Assembly (NCBI GenBank): GCA_964554125.1 | Contig: CAZKNG010000090.1 | Location: 1-8,774 of the forward strand | Source: JAGHBT01 sp035311885 | GTDB lineage: Bacteria; Krumholzibacteriota; Krumholzibacteriia; Krumholzibacteriales; WJIX01 | Direction of reading: 5' to 3' | DNA length: 8,774 nt | Shown here: piece by piece, positions 1 through 6,534 of the stretch | How the letters are laid out: each line of letters starts with the position of its first letter | Position numbering within the stretch: position 1 is the stretch's first letter | Program-made: the position numbers and the translations under genes | The notes under the pieces: generated by a model | Database searches by the model: none | The model's input: the letters and a program-made list of their open reading frames with translations, nothing else | Told to the model about the DNA's origin: nothing

Positions 1-300
1 GTTAACAGCGGCAAGGTTTCTTTTGTGGCTGAAAAGGAGATCAGAGAAGCACTCAGGGATGAGAAATACGACCAGTCGATGAACGCTTCAGCCGCAACTA
101 TGAAGGAAATGGGAAGGGAACTGGGAGCTGACTTTATGTTATTCGGTTCGATTAATTCGATTACTGATCAGATAGAAGGAAAGAAAGCTAAATTCTACCA
201 GATTGATCTTGAGCTTATTGATATTGAAACGAATGAAAAGGTCTGGTTGGGGCAGAAGAAAATAAAGAAGATAGTAGAAAGGGATAAATACAGGTTTTAA
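1..300 (+). CDS. lpoB: LpoB-like penicillin-binding protein activator, C-terminal part (5' truncated)
   Basis: The reading frame is open from base 1, so the gene begins upstream of the window; the visible 99 residues are the C-terminal part. The first residues (VNSGKVSFVAEKEIREAL) and the segments GRELGADFMLFGSINS and YQIDLELIDIETNEKVW match the LpoB/CsgG-like fold. In that fold a degenerate 'sGkv.fv' strand, a helix, and a final 'lelid.et.ekvW' strand pair form the core. In enterobacteria LpoB is an outer-membrane lipoprotein that reaches through the peptidoglycan to stimulate PBP1b; whether this homologue has the same partner is inference. The signal peptide and lipobox lie outside the window. 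It is followed after 32 nt by two more envelope-type genes on the same strand, probably one operon. A GTG at 25 is an internal codon, not the start. Confidence 0.75.
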   Translation, partial: VNSGKVSFVAEKEIREALRDEKYDQSMNASAATMKEMGRELGADFMLFGSINSITDQIEGKKAKFYQIDLELIDIETNEKVWLGQKKIKKIVERDKYRF

Positions 301-332
301 ACAACTTAATTTCGTTCAACCAGCAGTATAAA

Positions 333-1667
333 ATGAAGCTGTTTTACAAGTATCTGATACTTTTCTCATCTGTATTATTCGTATTAGCTGGATGCGTCTC
401 CACACTCGAGAAAGAGATGGAAGTAGACTCTTTCCTTCCCCGAGGCGATTACTCGAGTGCCATAAAGGAACTTTCATCCAATATAGAGGTCTTCGGTAAA
501 AGGAATAGACTTCTTTATTTGTTGAATGCTGGAGCTGTTCACTTCTACCTGGATAATTTCGCTGAAAGTAACAGTTATTTCTCTGAGGCGAATAAACTGT
601 CCGAAATATTATATACTAAAAGTATTACAAATGAGGCTGCCGGCTTGATGAATCCGAACTTAATTCCTTATGATGGCGAGGATTACGAGAATGTTATGAT
701 CAATGTTTTTATGGCTTTCAACTATATCAAACTTGGAATGATAGAAGACGCCGGTGTCGAAGCAAGAATAATAAATTCGAAGCTGAAATTACTTTCACAG
801 AAATACGAATCGGATAATAAATATAAGAATGATGCTCTGGGCAGATATCTCAGCGGAATTATTTATGAAACCACAGGTGATATTAACAACGCATATATTT
901 CATATAAGAAGGCGTATGAGGCCTATGTCGATTATCAGAAGATGTTTGAGTTCAATATACCGGGACAGATCGAAATTGATATACTCCGCTTAGCCGAGCG
1001 CCTCGGGTTTAGCGAGCAGTTTAAAACCTACAGCCAAATGTTCAATCCCGATTCATACAAGACTGAAGATGGAAATAGTGAAATTCTTGTATTTATTATG
1101 ACAGGGCTATGCCCTTATAAGAAAGAGTATGAGGCGAAATTCTCGCGTGCAGATAAAGAAGGCAAAACTCATACATTTCAGCTTCTCATTCCGAAGCTTG
1201 TTGGAAGGGGGAGTGCTGTTGGAAATGTGACTGTTAAATGTGAAAATGATTCGGCGAGCATTCTAAGAAATGCGCAGATCGTTGAGGATATTTCAAAGAT
1301 AGCTATAAAGAATATGTCAGACAAGATGCCACAACTTCTTGTCAAGGCCTGGCTTAGGGCTTATGCCAAGAAGAAAGCTTCAGATAAGGTAAAAGATAAA
1401 GTAGATACAGGTAATGTGCTTGGGAATTTGCTCGTCGGAGCAGTTACCGATGGTGTCGCAGAAGAGCTGACTCACGCTGATATAAGATGCTGGAGAACAC
1501 TGCCGTCGAGGATCTATTTTAGAAGAATTCAGGTTAAGCCCGGAAGTTATGATCTGGAAATGAGACTCAAAAGTATATCCGGAGATTGTCTTGAAAAGAT
1601 AAAAAGGAAAGGTATAGTGGTTGAAAATGAAAGAAAGTATTTTATCTTCGTTGAAAGATTTATTTAG
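333..1667 (+). CDS. COG3014-family lipoprotein with TPR-like N-terminal half
   Basis: This is a 444-residue protein. It begins with a lipoprotein signal: hydrophobic residues 7-19 and lipobox LAGC with Cys21, so it should be a lipid-anchored periplasmic or outer-membrane protein. Residues about 35-230 are helical and TPR-like (DYSSAIKEL, NAYISYKKAYEAY, and an ALGRYLSGIIYETTGD segment). The C-terminal half ends in the ADIRCWRTLPSRI block (residues 382-394), followed by a 'pGsYdLe' strand. That block is characteristic of the uncharacterised COG3014 family, which often lies beside LpoB genes in other Gram-negatives. The biochemical role is unknown; the neighbourhood suggests envelope or peptidoglycan-synthase regulation. 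The ATG at 333 gives a complete signal peptide, but no convincing Shine-Dalgarno sequence precedes it. The 3' end overlaps the next gene by 47 nt, which points to translational coupling. Confidence 0.75.
   Translation: MKLFYKYLILFSSVLFVLAGCVSTLEKEMEVDSFLPRGDYSSAIKELSSNIEVFGKRNRLLYLLNAGAVHFYLDNFAESNSYFSEANKLSEILYTKSITNEAAGLMNPNLIPYDGEDYENVMINVFMAFNYIKLGMIEDAGVEARIINSKLKLLSQKYESDNKYKNDALGRYLSGIIYETTGDINNAYISYKKAYEAYVDYQKMFEFNIPGQIEIDILRLAERLGFSEQFKTYSQMFNPDSYKTEDGNSEILVFIMTGLCPYKKEYEAKFSRADKEGKTHTFQLLIPKLVGRGSAVGNVTVKCENDSASILRNAQIVEDISKIAIKNMSDKMPQLLVKAWLRAYAKKKASDKVKDKVDTGNVLGNLLVGAVTDGVAEELTHADIRCWRTLPSRIYFRRIQVKPGSYDLEMRLKSISGDCLEKIKRKGIVVENERKYFIFVERFI
1608..1612 (+). promoter_or_regulatory. 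Shine-Dalgarno AAAGG deciding the TTG start at 1621
   Basis: AAAGG ends 8 nt before the TTG at 1621 but 14 nt before the in-frame ATG at 1627. Spacing therefore favours TTG, while codon strength favours ATG. The choice changes only two residues. Confidence 0.4.
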
Positions 1668-2694
1668 TATACCGATTTTATCGTTTATTCTGCTGGCAAT
1701 ATATTTCAGCGCTTGTTCTGGGGTTAACGCCGACAATATCAAATGGGTAGATAAGATAGATGTCTACTATCCTGAGAAAGTTTATTTAACGGGGTTGGGG
1801 ATTGGTGATACAAAAGAAAAAGCGGATAACAGCGCGTTTCAGAATATTTCCAAATCTATCAAATTACATATACGAAGCGATGAACTTTCAAAACGGGAAT
1901 ATCAGCAATCAGGAGAGGGAAAGAGTAAATCAAATTTCAGCTATGAAGAGAATATAAGGGTAGAGACGGAAACTGTACTGGAGAATGCTTCTATTGTAAA
2001 GCACGGATATGATGAATCCAACGAAATGTACTATTCCCTGGCTGTTTTGCGGAAAGCTAAATATTCAGATATTCTTTCAAGCAAAATCGTAGAATCTCAG
2101 AAAAGAGGGGCTAAGTTGATGGCCGCTATTGAGAAAGAAGAGTCCAAGGTCATCAAACTTGGAAATATGTTCGATTTAGAAAGAGAAATAGAATATCAAA
2201 GAAATGCCTTTGCCGTCCTGCGGGTGGTTTCAGATAATTACTCCAGGTATAGACCTCAGCCGGATCCCCTTGAAGTTCATAAGATGATAAATGATTTTCT
2301 GTTAAACAAATTTGTTTTTTCTCTGAGTGTAAAAGGTGATATGGCAGAAGAAATTAACAGCATTTTCAGCGATATTCTAACGAGAGAGGGGTATTATATT
2401 TCTGGTCAAAGGGGAGAAAGTTCTGACCTTGTAATAGAGGGGAATATGAAAACAAGAAGGATGCCGGGGAGGGGAAAGAGATGGGTGATTTTGAGCTGGA
2501 AATTTGATCTAAGTTTCACCGACACCAGAAACGGAGAAATCATCTTAAGTTACAGCATCCAGGACAGGCAGCAACAGCCGTCTGTCGAAATGGCAAGAGA
2601 AAGGATACTTTATCATTTCAGGGAAGATTACGCGGAGGATATACTCTCCAGGTTCAAGCAGAAACTTCATGGGTATTCAGGCGGTGTAAAATAG
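1621..2694 (+). CDS. LPP20-family (CsgG-like) exported protein
   Basis: This 357-residue protein has a hydrophobic export segment at about residues 15-31, ending at FSAC (Cys32). That is a poor lipobox because Phe sits at -3. Cleavage after VNA (residue 37) by ordinary signal peptidase is the alternative. Residues about 42-160 match the LPP20 lipoprotein family: W42-V-D, then VYLTGLGIGDTKEKADNSAF, where a glycine-rich strand leads into an Ala/Lys-rich helix. A long charged helical linker follows (about 160-215). A second small alpha/beta domain (about 220-350) with DLVIEGNM and DTRNGEIILSYS strands resembles CsgG/LpoB-type subunits. It overlaps the upstream COG3014 gene and is the last gene of the cluster. 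LpoB, COG3014 and LPP20 proteins occur together in other Gram-negatives, but the function of the LPP20 member is not known. Start choice: TTG 1621 has the better-spaced Shine-Dalgarno; ATG 1627 is nearly as likely. Confidence 0.72.
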   Translation: MKMKESILSSLKDLFSIPILSFILLAIYFSACSGVNADNIKWVDKIDVYYPEKVYLTGLGIGDTKEKADNSAFQNISKSIKLHIRSDELSKREYQQSGEGKSKSNFSYEENIRVETETVLENASIVKHGYDESNEMYYSLAVLRKAKYSDILSSKIVESQKRGAKLMAAIEKEESKVIKLGNMFDLEREIEYQRNAFAVLRVVSDNYSRYRPQPDPLEVHKMINDFLLNKFVFSLSVKGDMAEEINSIFSDILTREGYYISGQRGESSDLVIEGNMKTRRMPGRGKRWVILSWKFDLSFTDTRNGEIILSYSIQDRQQQPSVEMARERILYHFREDYAEDILSRFKQKLHGYSGGVK

Positions 2695-2791
2695 AAGAAT
2701 ATTAGCTTACTTTTTAACGGCGATATGACAGTTAGTATTTGCTTTATTTTCGTTAGCAGAGTATCGTAATTGTGTATATAGACTGAAATAC

Positions 2792-2879
2792 TGGTGCCGG
2801 AGGCGGGAGTTGAACCCGCATGAAGCCAGGCTTCGGGGGATTTTGAGTCCCCTGCGTCTACCAATTTCACCACTCCGGC
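2792..2879 (-). tRNA. tRNA-Leu (anticodon CAA)
   Basis: Read on the minus strand, this 88-nt gene has a perfect 7-bp acceptor stem (GCCGGAG/CTCCGGC), discriminator A, and an encoded CCA (plus-strand 2792-2794). The anticodon stem GGGGA/TCCCC encloses the loop CTCAAAA, with anticodon CAA at plus-strand 2843-2845, reading UUG. The long variable arm forms its own GAAGC/GCTTC stem, as in a class II leucine tRNA, and the T-arm carries GTTCAACTC. It is a solo gene facing left towards the 3' end of the LPP20 gene. No clear terminator is seen in 2695-2791. Confidence 0.97.
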
Positions 2880-2888
2880 ATAGTAGGA

Positions 2889-2917
2889 AAAATATTCTAA
2901 AATTTGTGTGGTGTCAA
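2889..2917 (-). promoter_or_regulatory. sigma70-type promoter for tRNA-Leu
   Basis: On the minus strand there is a perfect -35 TTGACA (plus 2912-2917), a 17-nt spacer, and -10 TATTTT (plus 2889-2894, 4 of 6 consensus). The predicted start is only a few bases upstream of the mature tRNA 5' end at 2879, as expected for a tRNA promoter. Confidence 0.65.
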
Positions 2918-2930
2918 GCTAAGTATATTT

Positions 2931-2960
2931 CTATGAGATTGCATTTTTTTACTATATAAT
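2931..2960 (+). promoter_or_regulatory. possible promoter for the CheY-like gene (strong -10, weak -35)
   Basis: A perfect TATAAT lies at 2955-2960 on the plus strand. No good -35 lies 16-18 nt upstream; the hexamer at the right distance is CTATGA. If used, it is divergent from the tRNA-Leu promoter and leaves a leader of about 100 nt before the ATG at 3067. Confidence 0.35.
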
Positions 2961-3066
2961 GCTGCTGCAGTTATTGTAATTTAAAGGCTGATGAGAAATA
3001 ATCGGATATTATCGGCGCCAATATAAAATGAGAAGATAAACGTATTGAGAATTAAGGCGATGTAGA

Positions 3067-3447
3067 ATGAACGCTGAAGAAATGACGTCCGGAAAAATTC
3101 TTGTTGTTGACGATGACCTTCAGATACTCAGGTTAATCAGGCGGGGACTTGAATCATCGGATATGAATCTGGAAATTTTCACGACGAACAAGGGATCAGA
3201 GGTTGCTGATTTATGCGATGATATCATGCCTGACATAGTCATACTTGATATTTTAATACCCGGCGAAAATACATGTCAGATAATATCTCAAATAAAGGAT
3301 GATTCTAATGAAAAACAACCTCTCATAATGTTAATTTCGGGGCATTATGGAGAAATCAAAAGAATGATAGAATACGGAGCTGATGATTTCCTTACAAAAC
3401 CCTTTGAAATCTCAGTACTCATAAAAAAAGTAAGAGAAATGCTTTAA
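3067..3447 (+). CDS. single-domain CheY-like response regulator
   Basis: The 126-residue protein is one receiver (REC) domain with no output domain. KILVVDDD gives the Mg2+-binding acidic pair D15/D16. PDIVILDILIPG places the phospho-acceptor Asp at D61. LMLISG-type strand 4 gives S91, and FLTKPF gives the conserved K111-P112. All residues for phosphorylation are present, so it should be a functional phospho-relay or protein-binding switch. No histidine kinase is visible beside it, so its partner cannot be named. Start: ATG 3067 follows AAGG (3054-3057) at 9-nt spacing; a second in-frame ATG at 3082 is possible and would still keep the domain. The gene stands alone between two tRNA genes. The 164 nt downstream (3448-3611) hold only AT-rich sequence and the tRNA-Ala promoter. 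Confidence 0.9.
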   Translation: MNAEEMTSGKILVVDDDLQILRLIRRGLESSDMNLEIFTTNKGSEVADLCDDIMPDIVILDILIPGENTCQIISQIKDDSNEKQPLIMLISGHYGEIKRMIEYGADDFLTKPFEISVLIKKVREML

Positions 3448-3573
3448 GAACAGGGATTTTTGTATATAAAATAACCGATGTGATAAGAGTAATTATATGA
3501 AGCGGTTTTTAACTAATAGCTTATTATTATTTTAAATACCAGGATCTTTATTACATTGATAACGATTTTATTC

Positions 3574-3601
3574 TTGACCTGTTCAACTTAATTGCTAATA
3601 T
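3574..3601 (+). promoter_or_regulatory. promoter for tRNA-Ala (extended -10)
   Basis: TTGACC (3574-3579, 5 of 6) is followed by a 16-nt spacer and TAATAT (3596-3601). The -10 is preceded by TGC, giving an extended -10 element. The start would fall near 3608, just before the mature tRNA 5' end at 3612. Confidence 0.55.
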
Positions 3602-3611
3602 CACCTAAGTG

Positions 3612-3687
3612 GGGGTTGTAGCTCAGCTGGGAGAGCGCTTGTCTGGCAGACAAGAGGTCACGGGTTCGAGCCCCGTCAACTCCACCA
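3612..3687 (+). tRNA. tRNA-Ala (anticodon GGC)
   Basis: A 76-nt class I tRNA. Acceptor GGGGTTG pairs with CAACTCC and contains the G3-U70 wobble that identifies alanine tRNAs. The D-arm is GCTCAGCTGGGAGAGC. The anticodon stem CTTGT/ACAAG encloses CTGGCAG with anticodon GGC at 3645-3647, reading GCC. The T-arm has GGTTCGAGCC, the discriminator is A, and CCA is encoded at 3685-3687. Only a short T-run (five Ts after CCA-A) follows, with no hairpin, so transcription may continue into the gene at 3749. Confidence 0.98.
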
Positions 3688-3748
3688 TTTTTATTATGCC
3701 TTGATTGAACATAGGGAAGGCAAATCTGATTCTACAGTATGGTTCATT

Positions 3749-5146
3749 ATGGTAAAGGAAAAAAAACCTATTTCGCTTTGCATATTTGAGGATGTCAAGT
3801 ATCCCGATCTTTTTCCCCTTTCATTAAATAAAGCAGTCTTTGAGTTATTTCTGGGTACCGATACACTCAGAGCGAGAATAGTTAAAGAATTGAATCCGGA
3901 AAGAGTATATCTGCAATGCAGGCAATATCTTTCTGATGTACTCAAAGAACAGTTATCCCTTGAAGAAACCGAATACGATGTGGGTATAAATGAATTAGCC
4001 GGGGGTGATGTATTCTTCGTTAATGGTAGGATAATGGCTTTTGGCACTGAAATGACAGATCTCTTTAATAATGTTAAGAAAAACCATCTTCTTATAAAAA
4101 ACGGTATTCCAGTCGCAGCCAGATTTGCTGACAGAAAAGCTGAATATTTTATGGATCTACTAAATGAGATGGTATCGGACAGTAAGACAGAAGCAAAATG
4201 CAGTTACATAAAGGAAATTTCCGAGAATTCAAATAAAATCGATACTATTGATTGGGCAAAGTATAGTAAAACAGATGATTTAATAAAGGAATGGACCGCG
4301 AAAAACAATATAAAGGTCCAAGAGACAAATCAGAAACTGATTTCCAGACATTGGCAGTTGATAGGATTAAACTCTGATTGTATTAATGATGATTTTTCTA
4401 AAATTCCGCTCAGAGGTAATGATCCTGAATCTGCATTGTTCAAAGGTGTTAAATTGATTAATGATGATGATATTGTGATTGGTTCTGAGGTTGAAGTCAG
4501 ATCCGGGACCGTTCTGGATGCTTCTGACGGCCCTATATTGATCGATGATAATGTTAAAATAGAACCTAACGCTGTAATAAAGGGACCTTGCTTTATCGGC
4601 AAGAAGTCTGTCATACGAGCAGGCGCCAGAATAAGTGCCGGAAGTTCTCTCGGGATTGAGTGTAAGGCTGGGGGCAAAATAGAAAAGACTATAATTGCCT
4701 CATATTCAAATAAACAGCATGAAGGATTTATCGGGCATTCTTACATTGGTTCATGGGTTAATATAGGTGCTGGAACATGCAACAGCGATCTTAGAAACAA
4801 TTATACAAAGATAGATGCCTGGAACTCTGGTATAATACGCCGAACCGGCCGCAGATTTCTCGGCACTGTAATCGGAGACCATTCAAAAATTGCTATAAAT
4901 ACAAAAATAAACCCAGGTACCGTTATCGGTTTTAATTCAAATATAGTTACTACTAATTTTCCTCCTAAATTTACTCCCAGTTTCACATGGGCTTTTGAAC
5001 CGGAATTCATTGAATATGATCTGGACAAAGCAATTGATACAGCTGAATTAATGATGGATAGAAGAGATGTGTCCATGACTTCTGCTGGAAAAGAATTATT
5101 CCGAACTGTATTCAGACACTGCAAACAGAGTGGTCACACAATTTAA
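3749..5146 (+). CDS. GlmU-like sugar nucleotidyltransferase / hexapeptide acyltransferase ('alternative GlmU' type)
   Basis: The 465-residue protein is bifunctional in layout. The N-terminus LCIFEDVKYPDLFPLSLNKA (residues 10-29), then VFELFLGTDTLRARI and the DVFFVNGRIMA strand, mark the NTP_transf_4 nucleotidyltransferase domain. Residues about 240-400 are a left-handed beta-helix built of isoleucine-rich hexapeptide repeats. It includes GHSYIGS, with H330 aligning by eye to the catalytic His363 of E. coli GlmU, and VNIGAGTCNSDLRNNY (337-352). Family members are predicted to make UDP-GlcNAc or a related nucleotide sugar: uridylylation plus acetylation for peptidoglycan or polysaccharide precursors. 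The exact substrate is not shown here. Start: ATG 3749 sits just before the conserved N-terminus; the frame stays open to a TTG at 3701, which lacks a Shine-Dalgarno and would add 16 residues unlike the family. No separate promoter is seen between tRNA-Ala and this gene. Confidence 0.85.
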   Translation: MVKEKKPISLCIFEDVKYPDLFPLSLNKAVFELFLGTDTLRARIVKELNPERVYLQCRQYLSDVLKEQLSLEETEYDVGINELAGGDVFFVNGRIMAFGTEMTDLFNNVKKNHLLIKNGIPVAARFADRKAEYFMDLLNEMVSDSKTEAKCSYIKEISENSNKIDTIDWAKYSKTDDLIKEWTAKNNIKVQETNQKLISRHWQLIGLNSDCINDDFSKIPLRGNDPESALFKGVKLINDDDIVIGSEVEVRSGTVLDASDGPILIDDNVKIEPNAVIKGPCFIGKKSVIRAGARISAGSSLGIECKAGGKIEKTIIASYSNKQHEGFIGHSYIGSWVNIGAGTCNSDLRNNYTKIDAWNSGIIRRTGRRFLGTVIGDHSKIAINTKINPGTVIGFNSNIVTTNFPPKFTPSFTWAFEPEFIEYDLDKAIDTAELMMDRRDVSMTSAGKELFRTVFRHCKQSGHTI

Positions 5147-5205
5147 CCTGTTTTCAAGGAAACCGGTTTTAGCATTTTAATTGATTTGAATCTTGTCCGT
5201 GTCTC

Positions 5206-5210
5206 GGGGA
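5206..5210 (+). promoter_or_regulatory. Shine-Dalgarno GGGGA deciding the ATG start at 5217
   Basis: GGGGA lies 6 nt before ATG 5217. The upstream in-frame TTG at 5193 has no such site and lies before the conserved N-terminus of the family. Confidence 0.5.
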
Positions 5211-5216
5211 TATCCA

Positions 5217-6017
5217 ATGAATAAGATAACATTGTTCGGCGAAAAGATAATCAGCAGCAATGCTGATGTCGAAAAAATGCTGATTCATAAGGACAGTAAA
5301 ACCCTTTTTGAGATGGCCGAAGAACAGATATCGGCGGGCGCCTCAGTTATTGATATCAATACGGCTCTTTTGATGAAAGATGAATTGAATGCGATGCTGT
5401 GGGCTGTTCGTTTATTGATAGATAAATTTGATGTTAAGATATCAATTGACAGTCCCGATTCAGGTGTTCTGGAAAGATGTATTAAAGAGTTTGGGAATAG
5501 GGTTATAGCAAATTCGCTCCCGGCCGACACTGAAGTTCTCGGGAGAATGCTGGCAATTATATCAGAATATCAATCCGGGGTTGTCATTATTTTAAAAAAC
5601 AGGAGCGGAATTCCCGAGGATTCAAAAGGGCGTTTGAAACTTGCCGGAAGAGCTGTCAATCTGATAGAGGAAGCCGGTATTCCTCCTGAAGATGTTTATC
5701 TGGACCCTATTATTACGACAATCGGAACTGACACGAATGGGGGGAAGTTAGTTCTGGATTGTTTCGCGAAGCTTGAAGAATACTATCCGGCATACCAACG
5801 CCTGGGAGGGTTGTCTAATATATCTTTTGGATTACCTCTCAGGAAGCTGTTGAATAGAACTTTTCTCTCAATGGCAATCGCAAGGGGGATGAACGCTGTA
5901 ATATGTGATCCAACTGACAGAAAATTATTAGAAACACTCAGGGCGGCGGAAGCTATCGCGGGTGCTGACCCCGGATGCAGAGATTTCCTCGCATATTACA
6001 GGAATATCAATAAATAA
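5217..6017 (+). CDS. methyltetrahydrofolate:corrinoid methyltransferase family protein (AcsE-like, pterin-binding)
   Basis: The 266-residue single-domain TIM barrel is close in length to AcsE (about 262). AcsE moves the methyl group of methyl-tetrahydrofolate to a corrinoid protein. Expected pterin-binding positions are present: D78 in ISIDSPDSGVLE, N99 in VIANSL, D163 in YLDPII, and N201 in GLSNISFGLPLRKLLNR. These align by eye with D75, N96, D160 and N199 of the Moorella enzyme. The C-terminal MAIARGMNAVICDPTD also matches. One difference is the second barrel strand, which reads VIDINTALLMKDE and lacks the usual glycine after Asn. No corrinoid protein, CO dehydrogenase or other Wood-Ljungdahl gene is in the window, so the methyl acceptor is unknown; a catabolic or MetH-like role is possible. 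It lies 70 nt after the GlmU-like gene on the same strand, with no obvious metabolic link. There is no cobalamin riboswitch in the gap. Confidence 0.82.
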   Translation: MNKITLFGEKIISSNADVEKMLIHKDSKTLFEMAEEQISAGASVIDINTALLMKDELNAMLWAVRLLIDKFDVKISIDSPDSGVLERCIKEFGNRVIANSLPADTEVLGRMLAIISEYQSGVVIILKNRSGIPEDSKGRLKLAGRAVNLIEEAGIPPEDVYLDPIITTIGTDTNGGKLVLDCFAKLEEYYPAYQRLGGLSNISFGLPLRKLLNRTFLSMAIARGMNAVICDPTDRKLLETLRAAEAIAGADPGCRDFLAYYRNINK

Positions 6018-6018
6018 T

Positions 6019-6043
6019 TCCAACTCTGGATTTGCGTTTTTTT
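6019..6043 (+). terminator. weak terminator-like hairpin after the methyltransferase gene
   Basis: TCCA (6019-6022) can pair with TGGA (6027-6030) around ACTC. T-rich sequence follows, including seven Ts at 6037-6043. The stem is only 4 bp (6 bp with one mismatch), so termination here is uncertain. Confidence 0.3.
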
Positions 6044-6051
6044 AATACAGT
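6036..6051 (+). repeat. 16-nt repeat, copy 1
   Basis: GTTTTTTTAATACAGT occurs here and again, identical, at 7716-7731. Both copies are intergenic and on the same strand. Seven of the sixteen bases are a T-run, so partial chance identity is possible. The 3' half contains the TTAATACAG motif that forms the inverted repeat around the promoter at 7749. Confidence 0.5.
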
Positions 6052-6176
6052 AGTAGGGAATTTGATAAAATCCTGCCGTTATTTTCAAGCCATAAGCTAA
6101 GAGCTCAATTGCAAACAGATTAGTATATTGCGAATATTTTCCTTTTGTTAAATGTGATGATATATTTACGCTAATC

Positions 6177-6191
6177 ATAACATATTGTTAT
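6177..6191. repeat. 15-bp palindrome ATAACATATTGTTAT, operator-like
   Basis: A perfect dyad of 6-bp arms (ATAACA/TGTTAT) around TAT. A third half-site, ATGTTAT, lies at 6197-6203. It sits about 70 bp upstream of the start predicted from the sigma54-like element at 6230, a distance at which enhancer-type activators can bind. Alternatively it is chance symmetry in AT-rich DNA. Confidence 0.4.
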
Positions 6192-6229
6192 ATAGGATGT
6201 TATAGCGCAGGGTAGTTTAAGTATGAATA

Positions 6230-6245
6230 TGGCACGAGTCTTGAT
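6230..6245 (+). promoter_or_regulatory. candidate sigma54 (RpoN) -24/-12 promoter
   Basis: TGGCACGAGTCTTGAT matches the consensus TGGCACG-N4-TTGCW at every fixed position except the C of the -12 GC doublet, which is A here. The -24 half is perfect. Transcription would start near 6256 and enter the inverted-repeat block 6269-6374. The lost C at -12 is a real weakness, and no rpoN or activator gene is in the window. Confidence 0.35.
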
Positions 6246-6268
6246 TAAATAACGGTCAGCACGCGGAT

Positions 6269-6374
6269 AGTTCCCTGTAGTTTCGTGGGTTATCATTGAT
6301 GTGTTTCTCAATCCACAAGTTAATACATGCAATGGTACACGTTTCATACGGGGAACTCATTTTCCTCAACCCAC
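6269..6374 (+). repeat. nested inverted-repeat block with competing pairings
   Basis: Two perfect 7-bp inverted repeats interlock: AGTTCCC (6269-6275) with GGGAACT (6351-6357), and GTGGGTT (6285-6291) with AACCCAC (6368-6374). The order A-B-A'-B' is a pseudoknot topology rather than simple nesting. GTGGGTT can also pair with AATCCAC (6310-6316), with one G-U, forming a nearer hairpin, so two structures compete. On the minus strand, AATCCAC and AACCCAC lie in 15-nt imperfect direct repeats (TGTGGRTTGAGRAA core). Confidence 0.45.
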
Positions 6375-6534
6375 ATCTAATTGTAACATAAATCTTAGTA
6401 AACTCACAAGTAATATTCTTAAGACCCTAATTTGGGGTTGGGGTCAATACAAAAATATTTCTAATATAAATTTCCCAGAGAATAGAAAGGGGAATGATCT
6501 CTATTTATATTCACAAAATTATTTAATTTATCTT

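Larger units (their letters stand above)
6018..6534. other. long intergenic region without a credible gene
   Basis: About 520 nt separate the methyltransferase stop from the HU promoter, far more than elsewhere in the window. No open frame here has a Shine-Dalgarno or a recognisable product. The visible content is a weak terminator-like T-tract (6037-6043), a palindrome (6177-6191), a sigma54-like element (6230-6245), nested inverted repeats (6269-6374), and a GACCC/GGGTC pair (6423-6427 with 6441-6445). The stretch 6250-6375 looks richer in G+C and in repeats than the AT-rich flanks. It could be a small-RNA locus, a degenerate or dispersed repeat, or a long leader. Confidence 0.6.

Noticed and set aside
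2667..2873. 68-codon minus-strand frame over tRNA-Leu
   Set aside because: It is the tRNA read as protein plus the antisense of the LPP20 gene end.
2792..3687. tRNA genes as integration sites of a mobile element
   Set aside because: No integrase, no duplicated tRNA 3' end and no phage-like genes in the window.
3694..5124. Three long minus-strand frames opposite the GlmU-like gene (3694-4047, 4330-4677, 4801-5124)
   Set aside because: Shadows of a well-supported gene; no start signals and no family resemblance.
6223..6252. Nine-codon frame MNMARVLIK, as a possible leader peptide before competing hairpins
   Set aside because: It overlaps the sigma54-like element, has no run of regulatory codons, no terminator hairpin follows, and the nearest gene is almost 400 nt away with its own promoter.
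6171..6347. 58-codon minus-strand frame starting MKRVPLHVL in the long gap
   Set aside because: No ribosome-binding site and no family recognised. The parallel minus-strand frames are also open for short stretches, which fits a repeat better than a gene.
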